From Pseudomonadota bacterium (GTDB lineage: Bacteria > Pseudomonadota > Gammaproteobacteria > Burkholderiales > Burkholderiaceae_D): 14,416 nucleotides of DNA. Below, one piece after another: positions 6,365 to 14,377 of this stretch (its first letter is position 1; every line of letters starts with the position of its first letter). Under the pieces are notes generated by a model. It was not told the DNA's origin. It worked only from the letters and a program-made list of their open reading frames with translations, and searched no databases. The position numbers and the translations under genes were made by a program. The stretch spans positions 1-14,416 of the forward strand of contig JAEWEK010000131.1 in the NCBI GenBank assembly GCA_023389425.1, read 5' to 3'.

Positions 6365-7689
6365 ACCCGGATTCGTCCCCCATCCAGCAGGTCGTCAAGG
6401 CGCATCGCCGCGGCGAGGCCGCAGGCCTGTACAGCGTCTGCTGCAGCCATCCCACCGTGCTCGCCGCCGCCATGCGCGTGGCGCACGAATACGGCACCCT
6501 GCTGCTGGTCGAGGCGACCTCCAACCAGGTCGACCAGTTCGGCGGCTACACCGGCATGACGCCGGTCCGGTACCGCGACTACGTGCAACAGCTGGCGCGC
6601 GAACGCGGCTTTCCGCTGGATCGCCTGGTGCTCGGCGGCGACCACCTCGGCCCGAATGCCTGGCAGGGCCGTCCCGCCGGCGAGGCGATGGCGCACGCCG
6701 AGACCCTGATCGCCGCCTATGCCGGCGCCGGTTTCCACAAGATCCACCTCGACTGCAGCATGCGCTGCGCCGACGATCCCACCACGCTGGACGACGCCAT
6801 CGTCGCCGCCCGCTCGGCACGCCTGTGCGCGATCGCCGAAGCCGCCGCACGCGAGGCCGGCCACGCGCCGCCTGTGTACGTGATCGGCACCGAAGTGCCG
6901 GTGCCGGGCGGGGAGTCCGCGCTGGCCGATGCCGGCGCGCCGACCGAACCGGAAGCCGCAGCCCGCACGCTGGAAGTGCACCGCCGCGCCTTCGCCGACG
7001 CCGGCCTGCACGAGGCCTGGCGCCGCGTGATCGCGATGGTGGTGCAGCCCGGCGTCGACTTCGACCACAGCCACGTCCAGCACTACGATTCGGCGCACGC
7101 GGCGCGGCTGTCGGCCTTCGTCGCCGGCCGCCCGGGCCTCGTGTTCGAAGCCCATTCGACCGACTACCAGCGCGAATCGGCGTTGCACGAGATGGTGCGC
7201 GACCACTTCGCCATCCTGAAGGTCGGTCCGGCCGCCACCTTCGCCCTGCGCGAGGGCCTGCAGGCGCTGTGCCAGATCGAGGACGAGCTGGTGCCGCGCG
7301 AGCGCGCCTCGCGCCTGATGCAGGTGCTGGACGACGTCATGCTGGCCAAGCCCGGGCACTGGAACAAGCACTACCCCGGCAACAGCGAGGAACAGCGTCT
7401 GCTGCGCCGCTACGGCCTGTCGGACCGCTGCCGCTACTACTGGGGCGAGGCGCCGGTTGCCGCCGCCGTCGGCAAGCTGCTTGCCAACCTCGATGCGGTC
7501 GAGATTCCGCTCGCGCTCCTGAGCCAGCACCTGCCGGACCAGTTCCTGGACGTGCTGCAGGGCCGGCTCGGCGCCGACAGCCGCGACCTCCTCGAACACA
7601 AGATCGGCCGCGTGCTGGCGCAATATGCGCGGGCCTGCAATCGCAACGAGGCCGCCGTGGAAGTCAACAAGCAAGCATCGATCTGTTAA
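6361..7689 (+). CDS. agaZ: AgaZ/KbaZ/GatZ-type tagatose-1,6-bisphosphate aldolase subunit
   Basis: 442-residue member of the GatZ/KbaZ/AgaZ family. Recognisable family motifs are VEATSNQVDQFGGYTG (50-65), GGDHLGPNAW (92-101), HLDCSM (129-134) and GTEVPVPGG (176-184). The GGDHLGPN and HLDCSM motifs resemble class II aldolase-type barrel motifs. In E. coli GatZ and KbaZ were described as non-catalytic subunits that stabilise the class II aldolases GatY/KbaY. Genome-context work on GalNAc pathways has instead discussed AgaZ as the tagatose-6-P kinase step, so its exact role is contested. The start is the ATG in the ATGA overlap with the kinase gene. No AgaY/KbaY partner and no PfkB-type kinase is present in the window, so the last pathway steps are either encoded elsewhere or done differently. 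A 36-base gap to agaR follows. Confidence 0.92.
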   Translation: MNPDSSPIQQVVKAHRRGEAAGLYSVCCSHPTVLAAAMRVAHEYGTLLLVEATSNQVDQFGGYTGMTPVRYRDYVQQLARERGFPLDRLVLGGDHLGPNAWQGRPAGEAMAHAETLIAAYAGAGFHKIHLDCSMRCADDPTTLDDAIVAARSARLCAIAEAAAREAGHAPPVYVIGTEVPVPGGESALADAGAPTEPEAAARTLEVHRRAFADAGLHEAWRRVIAMVVQPGVDFDHSHVQHYDSAHAARLSAFVAGRPGLVFEAHSTDYQRESALHEMVRDHFAILKVGPAATFALREGLQALCQIEDELVPRERASRLMQVLDDVMLAKPGHWNKHYPGNSEEQRLLRRYGLSDRCRYYWGEAPVAAAVGKLLANLDAVEIPLALLSQHLPDQFLDVLQGRLGADSRDLLEHKIGRVLAQYARACNRNEAAVEVNKQASIC

Positions 7690-7725
7690 GCTCCGCGTCT
7701 ATATAACGATAACCGAGCCACCGAC

Positions 7726-8493
7726 ATGCGAAACACCACCCAGCGCCGCGAAGCCATCCTTGAACAGCTGACCCGCCACGGCACCGTCCAGGTGACCGGC
7801 CTGGTGGAAGAATACGGCGTCTCGGCGGTCACGATTCGCAACGACCTGTCGGCGCTGGAGGCCCAGGGGCTGGCCTCGCGCACGCACGGCGGCGCCAGCC
7901 TGACGCGCACGCCGCCGCCGGAGCAGTCGATCCGCCAGAAGGATGCGATCAATCCCGAGCAGAAGGACCACATCGGGGCGCTCGCCGCGACCCTGGTGCA
8001 GGAAGGCGACAACATCATCATCGACTCCGGCACCACCACGATCTCGCTGGCGCGCCACCTGCGCGATGCCCGCAACGTGACGGTGATGACCAATGGCCTG
8101 AACATCGCCTGGGAGCTGGCCGACGCGCCGGACGTCAACCTGATCCTGGCCGGCGGCCTGCTGCGCAAGCAGTCGCTGTCGGTGCAGGGCAGCCAGGCCG
8201 AGGCCACGCTGCAGGCCTATAACTTCGACAAGGTCTTCCTCGGCGTCGACGGCTTCGACCTCCAGTTCGGCATCACCACCCACCACGAGGCGGAAGCGAG
8301 CCTGAACCACAAGATGGTCGAGCGCGCGAAGAAGGTCGTGGTCCTCACCGACTCATCCAAATTCGGGCGCGTCAGCCTGCACCGCATCGTGCTGCTGGAC
8401 CGCGTTCACACCGTCATCACCGATGCCGGCATCAGCCAGGAGTACCGCGACGGGCTCCAGAAGCTGGGCATCGAATTGCTCATCGCGGAATAA
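7726..8493 (+). CDS. agaR: AgaR, DeoR-family repressor of the GalNAc operon
   Basis: 255-residue DeoR-family transcription factor. The N-terminal winged helix-turn-helix spans about residues 6-57, with the family signature TIRNDLSALEAQGLASRTHGGA (36-57). The C-terminal sugar-phosphate sensing domain shows DSGTTT (100-105), VMTNGLN and GVDGFD motifs. DeoR proteins of this type release DNA when they bind a phosphorylated pathway intermediate; GalNAc-6-P or GalN-6-P would be the natural ligand here. It lies inside the operon between agaZ and agaA, so repressor level rises with induction. Its likely targets are the CTTTC clusters at 4206-4244 and 4027-4114. The 36-base gap upstream has an AT-rich TATATAAC, but I see no convincing -35 element and no strong Shine-Dalgarno. 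The stop TAA is directly followed by the agaA ATG. Specificity is inferred from context and operator match. Confidence 0.9.
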   Translation: MRNTTQRREAILEQLTRHGTVQVTGLVEEYGVSAVTIRNDLSALEAQGLASRTHGGASLTRTPPPEQSIRQKDAINPEQKDHIGALAATLVQEGDNIIIDSGTTTISLARHLRDARNVTVMTNGLNIAWELADAPDVNLILAGGLLRKQSLSVQGSQAEATLQAYNFDKVFLGVDGFDLQFGITTHHEAEASLNHKMVERAKKVVVLTDSSKFGRVSLHRIVLLDRVHTVITDAGISQEYRDGLQKLGIELLIAE

Positions 8494-9579
8494 ATGGTCA
8501 GCGGCAGAATCCTCACACCCGACGGCTGGGTCACCGGCAGCATCGAATTCGGCAAGCGCATCGCGCGCATCAGCGAGGGACCCGCCGCCGGCAAGCTCAC
8601 CATCCTGCCCGGCTTCATCGACCTGCACGTGCACGGCGCGGCCGGGCGCGACATCATGGAAGGCGGCGACAGCGGCGCGGTCGTGGCCCGTACCCACGCG
8701 CGCCACGGCACCACTTCCCTGCTCGGCACCACCATGACGGCCAAGGAATCGCACATCCGCCATGCCCTGCAGGGGCTGGCCGGCGTGATCGCCGCACGGC
8801 CCGCGGGCGGCGCGCGCATGCTCGGCGTGCACCTCGAAGGACCGTTCCTCAACCTGCAGCGCCTGGGCGCCCAGCCGCCCGACGTGATGGTCGCATCGCT
8901 GGAACTGGTGCAAAGCCTGAACGCCATCGCGCCCATCCGCGTATTGACCATGGCGCCGGAAGTCGACGGTCACCTGGCCCTGATCCCGCAACTAATGGCG
9001 CAAGGCATCCGCGTCCAGATCGGCCACAGCGCCGGCACCTATGACGATGGCGCCGCCGCGCTGAAGGCCGGCGCGGCCGGCTTCACCCACCTGTTCAACG
9101 GCATGACCGGCTTCACGCACTACGTGCCGGGCATGGTCGGCGCGGCGCTGGCGCATGCAGAATACGCAGAAGTCATCCCCGACCTGCAGCACGTCAGCGA
9201 AGGCGGCCTGCGTGTCGCGCTGCGTTCCATTCCGCGCCTGTATGGCGTCACCGATGCGACCTCCGCCACCGGCATGCCGGACGGCGAATATGGCCTCGGC
9301 TCGCAGCGCGTGTTCAAGTGCGCGGGCTGCGTGCGGCTCGCCAGCGGCTCACTGGCCGGCAGCGTGCTGACCATGGACCAGGCCCTGCGCAATTTCGTCG
9401 GCCTCGGACTGGACGTGGCCGATGCCTCGCGCCGGCTCTCGCTCTACCCGGCCGATTACCTCGGCGAATCGGAGCGCGGACGGCTCGCGCCCGGCGCCTG
9501 GGCCGACATTGTCGTACTCGACGAAGCGCTGCAACCGGTCGCGGTCTACGTCGAAGGCGAAGCGATCGATCTACATTAA
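8494..9579 (+). CDS. agaA: AgaA/NagA-type N-acetylgalactosamine-6-phosphate deacetylase
   Basis: 361-residue metal-dependent amidohydrolase that removes acetate from GalNAc-6-P to give GalN-6-P, the AgaS substrate. Features of the NagA/AgaA fold are the HVH motif (45-47), HLEGP with metal-ligand Glu115, GHSAGT with His178, THLFNGM with His199, and the catalytic Asp254 in DATSATG. A short N-terminal strand and a C-terminal APGAWADIVVLD segment form the small beta domain. The ATG directly abuts the agaR stop, so translation is probably coupled. The DATSATG segment is followed by CAGCVRLASGSLAGS, as in other family members. NagA (GlcNAc-6-P) activity cannot be excluded by sequence. The operon argues for GalNAc-6-P. 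Which of the two described AgaA variants it belongs to cannot be decided by eye. Confidence 0.9.
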   Translation: MVSGRILTPDGWVTGSIEFGKRIARISEGPAAGKLTILPGFIDLHVHGAAGRDIMEGGDSGAVVARTHARHGTTSLLGTTMTAKESHIRHALQGLAGVIAARPAGGARMLGVHLEGPFLNLQRLGAQPPDVMVASLELVQSLNAIAPIRVLTMAPEVDGHLALIPQLMAQGIRVQIGHSAGTYDDGAAALKAGAAGFTHLFNGMTGFTHYVPGMVGAALAHAEYAEVIPDLQHVSEGGLRVALRSIPRLYGVTDATSATGMPDGEYGLGSQRVFKCAGCVRLASGSLAGSVLTMDQALRNFVGLGLDVADASRRLSLYPADYLGESERGRLAPGAWADIVVLDEALQPVAVYVEGEAIDLH

Positions 9580-9600
9580 AACACCACAGACGGAGACAAG

Positions 9601-11322
9601 ATGACCGCGGAATCCCCCAAGCGCGCAATGCGCTACATGTTGTTCATTGCCGGCATGGGAGGTCTCTTGTACGGGATCGACGTCGGCATCATCGCCGGCG
9701 CCCTGCCCTACCTGGAGTCGACGGCCTCGGTGGCATGGAAGCTGAGCACCCAGCAGCTGTCCTTCATCGTCGCCGCCGTGCTGCTCGGCTCCGTGCTGTC
9801 ATCGCTGTTCGCCGGCGTGCTGGCCGACGCCATCGGGCGCCGCGCCGCGATGGTGCTGTCCGGCGCGCTGTTCGCCATCAGCATTCCAGTGATCGCTCTG
9901 GCCGACGGCTACACGCCGCTGCTGCTGGGCCGCCTGCTGCAGGGCATCAGCGGGGGCCTGATCGGCGTGGTGGTGCCGCTCTACCTCGCCGAGACGCTGC
10001 CGGCCGCCCAGCGCGGGCGCGGCACGGCGCTGTTCCAGCTGATGCTCACCATCGGCCTGGTGGGCGCCGCCATCATCGGCCTGACGCAGGCGCGCCAGGT
10101 CGAAGCAGCCACCCAGGCCGCCGCCGCGCTGCCGGAAGCCGCCAGGGCCGCGGCGGTGTTCGCGGCGCAGGACCACGCGTGGCGTTCGATTTTCTGGCTG
10201 TGCCTCGCGCCCGGCCTCGTGTTCACCCTTGGCAGCCTCGCGCTGAAGGAATCGCCGCGCTGGCAGGCCCTGCGCCACCAGGGCAAATCGGCCGAGGCCA
10301 AGGCCATCCCGATCGCGCACGACGCGCTGCTCAGCCGCCGCTACGTGCTGCCCTTCCTGCTGGCCTGCCTGGTGCTGGGCCTGAACCAGGCCACCGGCAT
10401 CAATTCGATCCTGGCCTACGTCGTCAACATCCTCAACCAGGCCGGCCTCCCCGGCGCCACCGCCAACTCTGGCGACGTGCTGCTCAAGGTGCTGAACGCG
10501 GCGATGACCGTGGTGGCCGTCGCGCTGGTCGACCGCAAGGGCCGCAAATTCCTGCTGATGCTCGGCACCGGCACCATCGTGCTGTCGCTGGCGGTGGCCG
10601 GCCTGCTGTTCCACCAGGCCGAGGAAGGCCAGCGCGACGTGCGCGCCGCGATCCAGGCCCAGGTGCATGACGGCAGCCTGTCGTTGCGCCTCGACCAGGC
10701 GCAGCTGGCCGCGCTCGGCGCCGGCGGCGCCGCCCATCAGCAGCTGACCGTGGCCTATGCTTACGGACCGTTCACCAATGTGCAGTCGCGCCGCAGCGAC
10801 GATCCGGTACTGAGCGCGATGACCGTGAACCGTGACGACACGGTCGAACAGGACAGCGTGATCGGCGCCACCATGCGCAAGCTGCATTTGAATCCCTTCG
10901 CCGATCCGGCCGCGGCCAAGGACGCGCCCTTGACCATCGAACGCGCCTGGATCGGCAGCGTGCCGTCAGAGAGCCACGGCTGGCAAGTCGCGCTGGCGAT
11001 CTGCGTGTTCGTCGCCGGCTACGCGGTCGGCCCTGGCGTGTGCGTCTGGCTGGCGCTGTCGGAGCTGATGCCGACCCGGATCCGCTCGAACGGCATGAGC
11101 ATCGCCCTGCTCATCAACCAGTTCGTCTCGACCACCATCGCCGCCGTATTCCTGCCCACGGTCGGCTACTACGGCTACTCGACGATGTTCTTCGCCGGCG
11201 CCGCCTGCACGGTCCTGTACTTCCTGACGGCCGCCTTCCTGCTGCCCGAGACCAAGGGCAAGACGCTGGAAGAGATCGAGCAGCATTTCGTTGGCGCGCC
11301 TTCGCCCGGCCAGACCAGCTGA
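9601..11322 (+). CDS. MFS sugar porter with enlarged extracytoplasmic loops, probable GalNAc permease
   Basis: 573-residue inner-membrane major facilitator of the sugar porter (GalP/XylE-like) type; ordinary members have about 450-490 residues. Motifs: GLLYGIDVGIIAGAL in TM1 (21-35), GVLADAIGRR after TM2 (72-81), ESPRW after TM6 (217-221), NQATGIN in TM7 (262-268), DRKGRK after TM8 (311-316), ELMPTRIRS (488-496) and PETKGKTLEEIE at the C-terminus (549-560). Two loops that should face the periplasm are expanded: TM5-TM6 (about 161-193, Ala/Gln-rich) and TM9-TM10 (about 339-460, about 120 polar residues). The cytoplasmic TM6-TM7 loop (about 222-247) is shorter than the usual helical domain. GGAG at 9592-9595 gives a good ribosome binding site, and the gap to agaA is only 21 bases. 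As the last operon gene it probably imports GalNAc. Substrate is inferred. Confidence 0.9.
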   Translation: MTAESPKRAMRYMLFIAGMGGLLYGIDVGIIAGALPYLESTASVAWKLSTQQLSFIVAAVLLGSVLSSLFAGVLADAIGRRAAMVLSGALFAISIPVIALADGYTPLLLGRLLQGISGGLIGVVVPLYLAETLPAAQRGRGTALFQLMLTIGLVGAAIIGLTQARQVEAATQAAAALPEAARAAAVFAAQDHAWRSIFWLCLAPGLVFTLGSLALKESPRWQALRHQGKSAEAKAIPIAHDALLSRRYVLPFLLACLVLGLNQATGINSILAYVVNILNQAGLPGATANSGDVLLKVLNAAMTVVAVALVDRKGRKFLLMLGTGTIVLSLAVAGLLFHQAEEGQRDVRAAIQAQVHDGSLSLRLDQAQLAALGAGGAAHQQLTVAYAYGPFTNVQSRRSDDPVLSAMTVNRDDTVEQDSVIGATMRKLHLNPFADPAAAKDAPLTIERAWIGSVPSESHGWQVALAICVFVAGYAVGPGVCVWLALSELMPTRIRSNGMSIALLINQFVSTTIAAVFLPTVGYYGYSTMFFAGAACTVLYFLTAAFLLPETKGKTLEEIEQHFVGAPSPGQTS

Positions 11323-11344
11323 TCCTCTCCCGCCTTCCCCAACG

Positions 11345-11376
11345 CGCCCGGTGCATCCCACCGGGCGTTGTTTTTT
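11345..11376 (+). terminator. Intrinsic terminator of the aga operon
   Basis: CGCCCGGTG (11345-11353) pairs perfectly with CACCGGGCG (11359-11367) around a 5-base loop and is followed by TTGTTTTTT. It lies 22 bases past the porter stop codon and separates the aga operon from the iron-uptake genes. Confidence 0.92.
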
Positions 11377-11430
11377 CCAGACCATTCGCGTCGCCACACG
11401 CCTGCCAGCCACGATCGCTCGTCAAGACCC

Positions 11431-11460
11431 TTGTCTCCATTTCCTTGTTCGTGCAATAAT
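11431..11460 (+). promoter_or_regulatory. Candidate promoter of the siderophore receptor operon
   Basis: TTGTCT (11431-11436) and AATAAT (11455-11460) are 18 bases apart, matching the -35 at 4 of 6 and the -10 at 5 of 6 positions. The transcription start would fall near 11467, inside the Fur-box-like sequence. Confidence 0.45.
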
Positions 11461-11463
11461 ACG

Positions 11464-11482
11464 AATGAGAATAGTTCGCATT
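11464..11482 (+). promoter_or_regulatory. Fur box
   Basis: AATGAGAATAGTTCGCATT is a 19-base near-perfect match to the AATGAGAATNNTTCTCATT form of the Fur site common before siderophore receptors. It differs at one position of the right half. It covers the predicted transcription start of the receptor gene, so iron-bound Fur would repress the unit. Confidence 0.78.
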
Positions 11483-11505
11483 TAGATTTACGACAAGGAC
11501 CGATC

Positions 11506-13635
11506 ATGAAGAAGACCCAGCTGGCAATGCTCACCGCGCTCGTTCTCCAGCAGATGTCCGGCGCGATGGCGGCGCCCGCGCCGGACGACGAGGACGCAGC
11601 CCCGCTGCAGGTCGTCACGGTCACCGGCGCCCGCACGGGCAATGCCGGCTACAACCCCGCATCGGCCAGCAGCGCCACCAAGATCGACGCGCCGCTGCGC
11701 GACATCCCGCAGACCGTCAACGTGATCCCGCAGGAGCTGCTGCAGGACCAGGGCGCGCTGTCGATGGAAGCGGCCCTGAAGTCGGTTCCGGGCGTGGGAC
11801 TGTCGAACGGCGACGGCCAGCGCGACCAGGTCACGCTGCGCGGCTTCACGGCCATCGCCGACCAGTTCATCGACGGCCTGCGCGACGACGCGCTCTACTT
11901 CCGCGACCTGTCCAATATCGAGCGCATCGAAGTGCTCAAGGGCCCGGCCTCGGTGCTGTACGGGCGCGGTTCGTCCGGCGGCCTGATCAACCGGATCAGC
12001 AAGAAGCCCGGCATCGACAAATCGGCGCTGACGCTGGAACTGGGCAGCCACGATCAGCGCCGCGGCGAAGTCGACCTGGCGCGCAATGACAGCGAACATG
12101 GCATCGCCTTCCGCGTCACCGGCGCGGCAGAACGCGCGGACAGCTTCCGCAGCCAGCAATTCCTCGACCGCAAAGCGATCGCGCCCTCGGTCCAGTTCAA
12201 GCTGGGCGAGGCCACCACCCTGCTGCTGCAGGCCGAGCACCTGTCCGACCGCCGCGTCACCGACTTCGGCATCCCGTCCTACCATGGGCGGCCGGTCGAC
12301 GTGCCGGCCTCCACCTACTTCGGCGCGGCCAATGCGCGCGACGCCGACTACTCGCAAGCGGACGTCACGGCCCTCGGCTTCACGCTGCAGCACCGCTTCA
12401 GCGACAAGCTCGCGCTGCGCAACGCCTTCCGCCACTACGACTACACGCTCGACCGCAACAACACCCTGGTCGGCTCGGTCAACGAAACGGCGGCGACTGC
12501 ATCTCTGAACCACACCAATTTGCAGCGCAAGGAGCACGGCTGGTTCAACCAGACCGAACTCACGCAAAAAGCCTGGCTGGGCGACACCATGCACCAGCTC
12601 CTGTACGGCGTGGAATTCGGCCAGCAGGACAAGGACCAGGTCAACCGCACGCAGAACAACGTGGCCACGGTGGCGCTGTTCAATCCCGTGCTGCCGGTCC
12701 TGTCGCGCGTGGTCAACGCCGCCCCGTCCACCGACAACCTCGGCATCATGAAGACCGCGAGCGCCTATGTGCAGGACCTGGTCGCACTGTCGGACGAGTG
12801 GAAGGCGCTGGCCGGCGTACGCTACGACCGCTTCCAGCAGCGCACCGAGGAACGCCGCCCGGGCCAGCCCAACCTGGACCGCGCCGACACCGGCTTCAGC
12901 CCGCGCGTGGGCCTGGTATGGCAGCCGACGCAGGACCAGTCGTACTACGCCTCCTTCAGCAAGTCCTTCCAGCCCTCGGGCGAAGCCTTCCCGCTGGCCG
13001 CCAACAACGCCCAGATCGCGCCGGAGCAGACCACGAACAGGGAAGTCGGCGGCAAGTTCGACCTGTTCGGCGGCGCCGTGACCGCCACCAGCTCGCTGTT
13101 CCGCCTGGAGCGCACCAACATCAAGGCCACCGACCCGGTCACCAACCAGCTGGTGCCGATCGGCGTGCAGCGCACCGACGGCCTCGAACTGACGCTGGCC
13201 GGGGACATCGCCCACGGCTGGCGCATCTGGGGCGGCTACGCCTTCCTGGACGCGCGCATCACGTCTTCGCCGGCGCTGGACAACAGCGACAACGCCGTCA
13301 AGGGCGTGCCGATCCAGGGCAAGCGCGCCACCATCACGCCGCGCCATTCGGCCAACCTGTGGGTCGCGAAATCGCTGGGCCACGGCCTGCGCGCCGGCGT
13401 CGGCGCCAACTACGTCAGCGACCGTTTCGCCAACCCGGGGAATACGGTCACGCTGCCGGCCTACGCCACGGTGGACGCCATGCTGTCGTACGCGGTGTCG
13501 CGCGCCGAGTTCCAGCTCAACGTCGGCAACCTGTTCGACCGCCGCTACATCGCATCCGGCCACGGCAGCTCGCCCAACCTGAACACGCCGGGCGCCCCGC
13601 GCTCGCTGCGCCTGACCGCACGCTACGATTTCTGA
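11506..13635 (+). CDS. TonB-dependent siderophore receptor
   Basis: 709-residue outer-membrane ferric-siderophore transporter. An AAGGA ribosome binding site (11494-11498) supports the ATG at 11506. A signal peptide covers about residues 1-22 (KK start, hydrophobic core, AMA end). A TonB box, LQVVTVTGA, lies at 34-42. The plug domain (about 60-165) has the siderophore-receptor signatures DIPQTVNVI (66-74), IERIEVLKGP, SVLYGRGSSGGLIN and ISKKP. The 22-strand barrel fills the rest and ends in RLTARYDF with the C-terminal Phe needed for outer-membrane insertion. Length is normal for the TonB-siderophore receptor family. A Fur-box-like site overlaps the promoter, consistent with iron repression. 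The closest well-known types are the FhuE/Fiu-like receptors, but the ligand cannot be named from sequence. A PepSY-type protein follows after two bases. Confidence 0.94.
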   Translation: MKKTQLAMLTALVLQQMSGAMAAPAPDDEDAAPLQVVTVTGARTGNAGYNPASASSATKIDAPLRDIPQTVNVIPQELLQDQGALSMEAALKSVPGVGLSNGDGQRDQVTLRGFTAIADQFIDGLRDDALYFRDLSNIERIEVLKGPASVLYGRGSSGGLINRISKKPGIDKSALTLELGSHDQRRGEVDLARNDSEHGIAFRVTGAAERADSFRSQQFLDRKAIAPSVQFKLGEATTLLLQAEHLSDRRVTDFGIPSYHGRPVDVPASTYFGAANARDADYSQADVTALGFTLQHRFSDKLALRNAFRHYDYTLDRNNTLVGSVNETAATASLNHTNLQRKEHGWFNQTELTQKAWLGDTMHQLLYGVEFGQQDKDQVNRTQNNVATVALFNPVLPVLSRVVNAAPSTDNLGIMKTASAYVQDLVALSDEWKALAGVRYDRFQQRTEERRPGQPNLDRADTGFSPRVGLVWQPTQDQSYYASFSKSFQPSGEAFPLAANNAQIAPEQTTNREVGGKFDLFGGAVTATSSLFRLERTNIKATDPVTNQLVPIGVQRTDGLELTLAGDIAHGWRIWGGYAFLDARITSSPALDNSDNAVKGVPIQGKRATITPRHSANLWVAKSLGHGLRAGVGANYVSDRFANPGNTVTLPAYATVDAMLSYAVSRAEFQLNVGNLFDRRYIASGHGSSPNLNTPGAPRSLRLTARYDF

Positions 13636-13637
13636 CC

Positions 13638-14315
13638 ATGCAGATGCACCCTCCGCTGCTCGCGCCGGACAATGCGCGCCAGCCGCAACGGCGCCGCAGC
13701 CGGCGCGCCGTGTTCCTCACCTGGCTGCGCAAGATCCACCTCTACGTCGGCCTGTGGGGCGCGCTGCTCGGCCTGCTGTTCGGGGCGTCGGGCATCATGA
13801 TGAATCACCGCGCCATCCTCAAGCTACCGGTAGAGAAGACGGTGCAGCGCACGGTGCAGATGCCGCTGCCGGACCAGGGCTTCCGGACACCGCAGGCGTT
13901 GCGCGACTGGCTGCGCGCCGCATTGAAGTTCGAACCGGTCGCGCCGGCCGTCATCAAGGTCCAGCCATCGGGGCCGGTGCAGTGGGGCGAGCGCCCGGTG
14001 TGGCAGCCGGAGCGCTGGACCATCAACCTGAATCGTCCGCAAGGCGCGGTCAATGCCGAGTACTTCGTCGGCAACCGCTTCGTCAAGCTCGACCTGGTCG
14101 ACGCGACGCCGGTCGGCACCTTGATGCGCCTGCACCAGTCGGTCGGCGTGAGCGCGTTCTGGGTGGTGCTGGCCGATACCATCGCCGGCAGCCTGATCCT
14201 GCTGTCGGTCACGGGCCTGCTGCTGTGGACCCAGTTGCACACCGTGCGCACAGGCGCGCTGCTGACCGCCGCCGGCGCCCTGCTCTACGCCCTGTGCTTC
14301 TTCTGGTCGGCATGA
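13638..14315 (+). CDS. PepSY-associated transmembrane protein linked to iron uptake
   Basis: 225-residue inner-membrane protein of the PepSY_TM_like group, often found next to TonB-dependent siderophore receptors. A basic cytoplasmic start (QRRRSRR) precedes TM1 (about 30-53, with the KIHLYVGLWGALLGLLFG pattern and MMNH at its end). A periplasmic region of about 115 residues follows, and then an LHQSVG motif, TM2 (about 172-200) and a short TM3 (about 207-224). The conserved His residues after TM1 and before TM2 are typical of the family and could bind haem or metal, but the function is not established. The ATG lies 2 bases after the receptor stop, so the two are co-transcribed and presumably under Fur control. 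The same frame is open upstream inside the receptor gene, but translated there it gives Arg/Ala-rich shadow sequence. Confidence 0.87.
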   Translation: MQMHPPLLAPDNARQPQRRRSRRAVFLTWLRKIHLYVGLWGALLGLLFGASGIMMNHRAILKLPVEKTVQRTVQMPLPDQGFRTPQALRDWLRAALKFEPVAPAVIKVQPSGPVQWGERPVWQPERWTINLNRPQGAVNAEYFVGNRFVKLDLVDATPVGTLMRLHQSVGVSAFWVVLADTIAGSLILLSVTGLLLWTQLHTVRTGALLTAAGALLYALCFFWSA

Positions 14316-14331
14316 GCGCGGCCCATCAATG

Positions 14332-14357
14332 AAAAGCCGACCCTCGGGTCGGCTTTT
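14332..14357. terminator. Bidirectional intrinsic terminator between convergent genes
   Basis: AAAAGCCGACCC (14332-14343) is mirrored by GGGTCGGCTTTT (14346-14357) with a very short loop. The A-run on one side and the T-run on the other make it usable from both strands. It lies between the PepSY-type gene (plus) and a minus-strand gene ending at 14378. Confidence 0.92.
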
Positions 14358-14377
14358 GTGCGGTCAGGCACCAGGTA

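Noticed and set aside
6337..7674. A 445-codon minus-strand open frame opposite agaZ, and similar ones opposite agaS and agaK
   Set aside because: Arg/Gln/His/Ala-rich shadow translations. The plus-strand genes overlap neatly as an operon and carry family motifs.
7690..7725. Internal promoter for agaR at the TATATAAC sequence
   Set aside because: A -10-like element is present, but no acceptable -35 is found at 16-18 bases, so read-through from the agaS promoter is enough to explain expression.
11488..13563. A 691-codon open frame on the minus strand, opposite the siderophore receptor
   Set aside because: No recognisable motif and typical antisense GC-rich composition. The plus strand encodes a complete receptor with signal peptide, TonB box, plug and terminal Phe.
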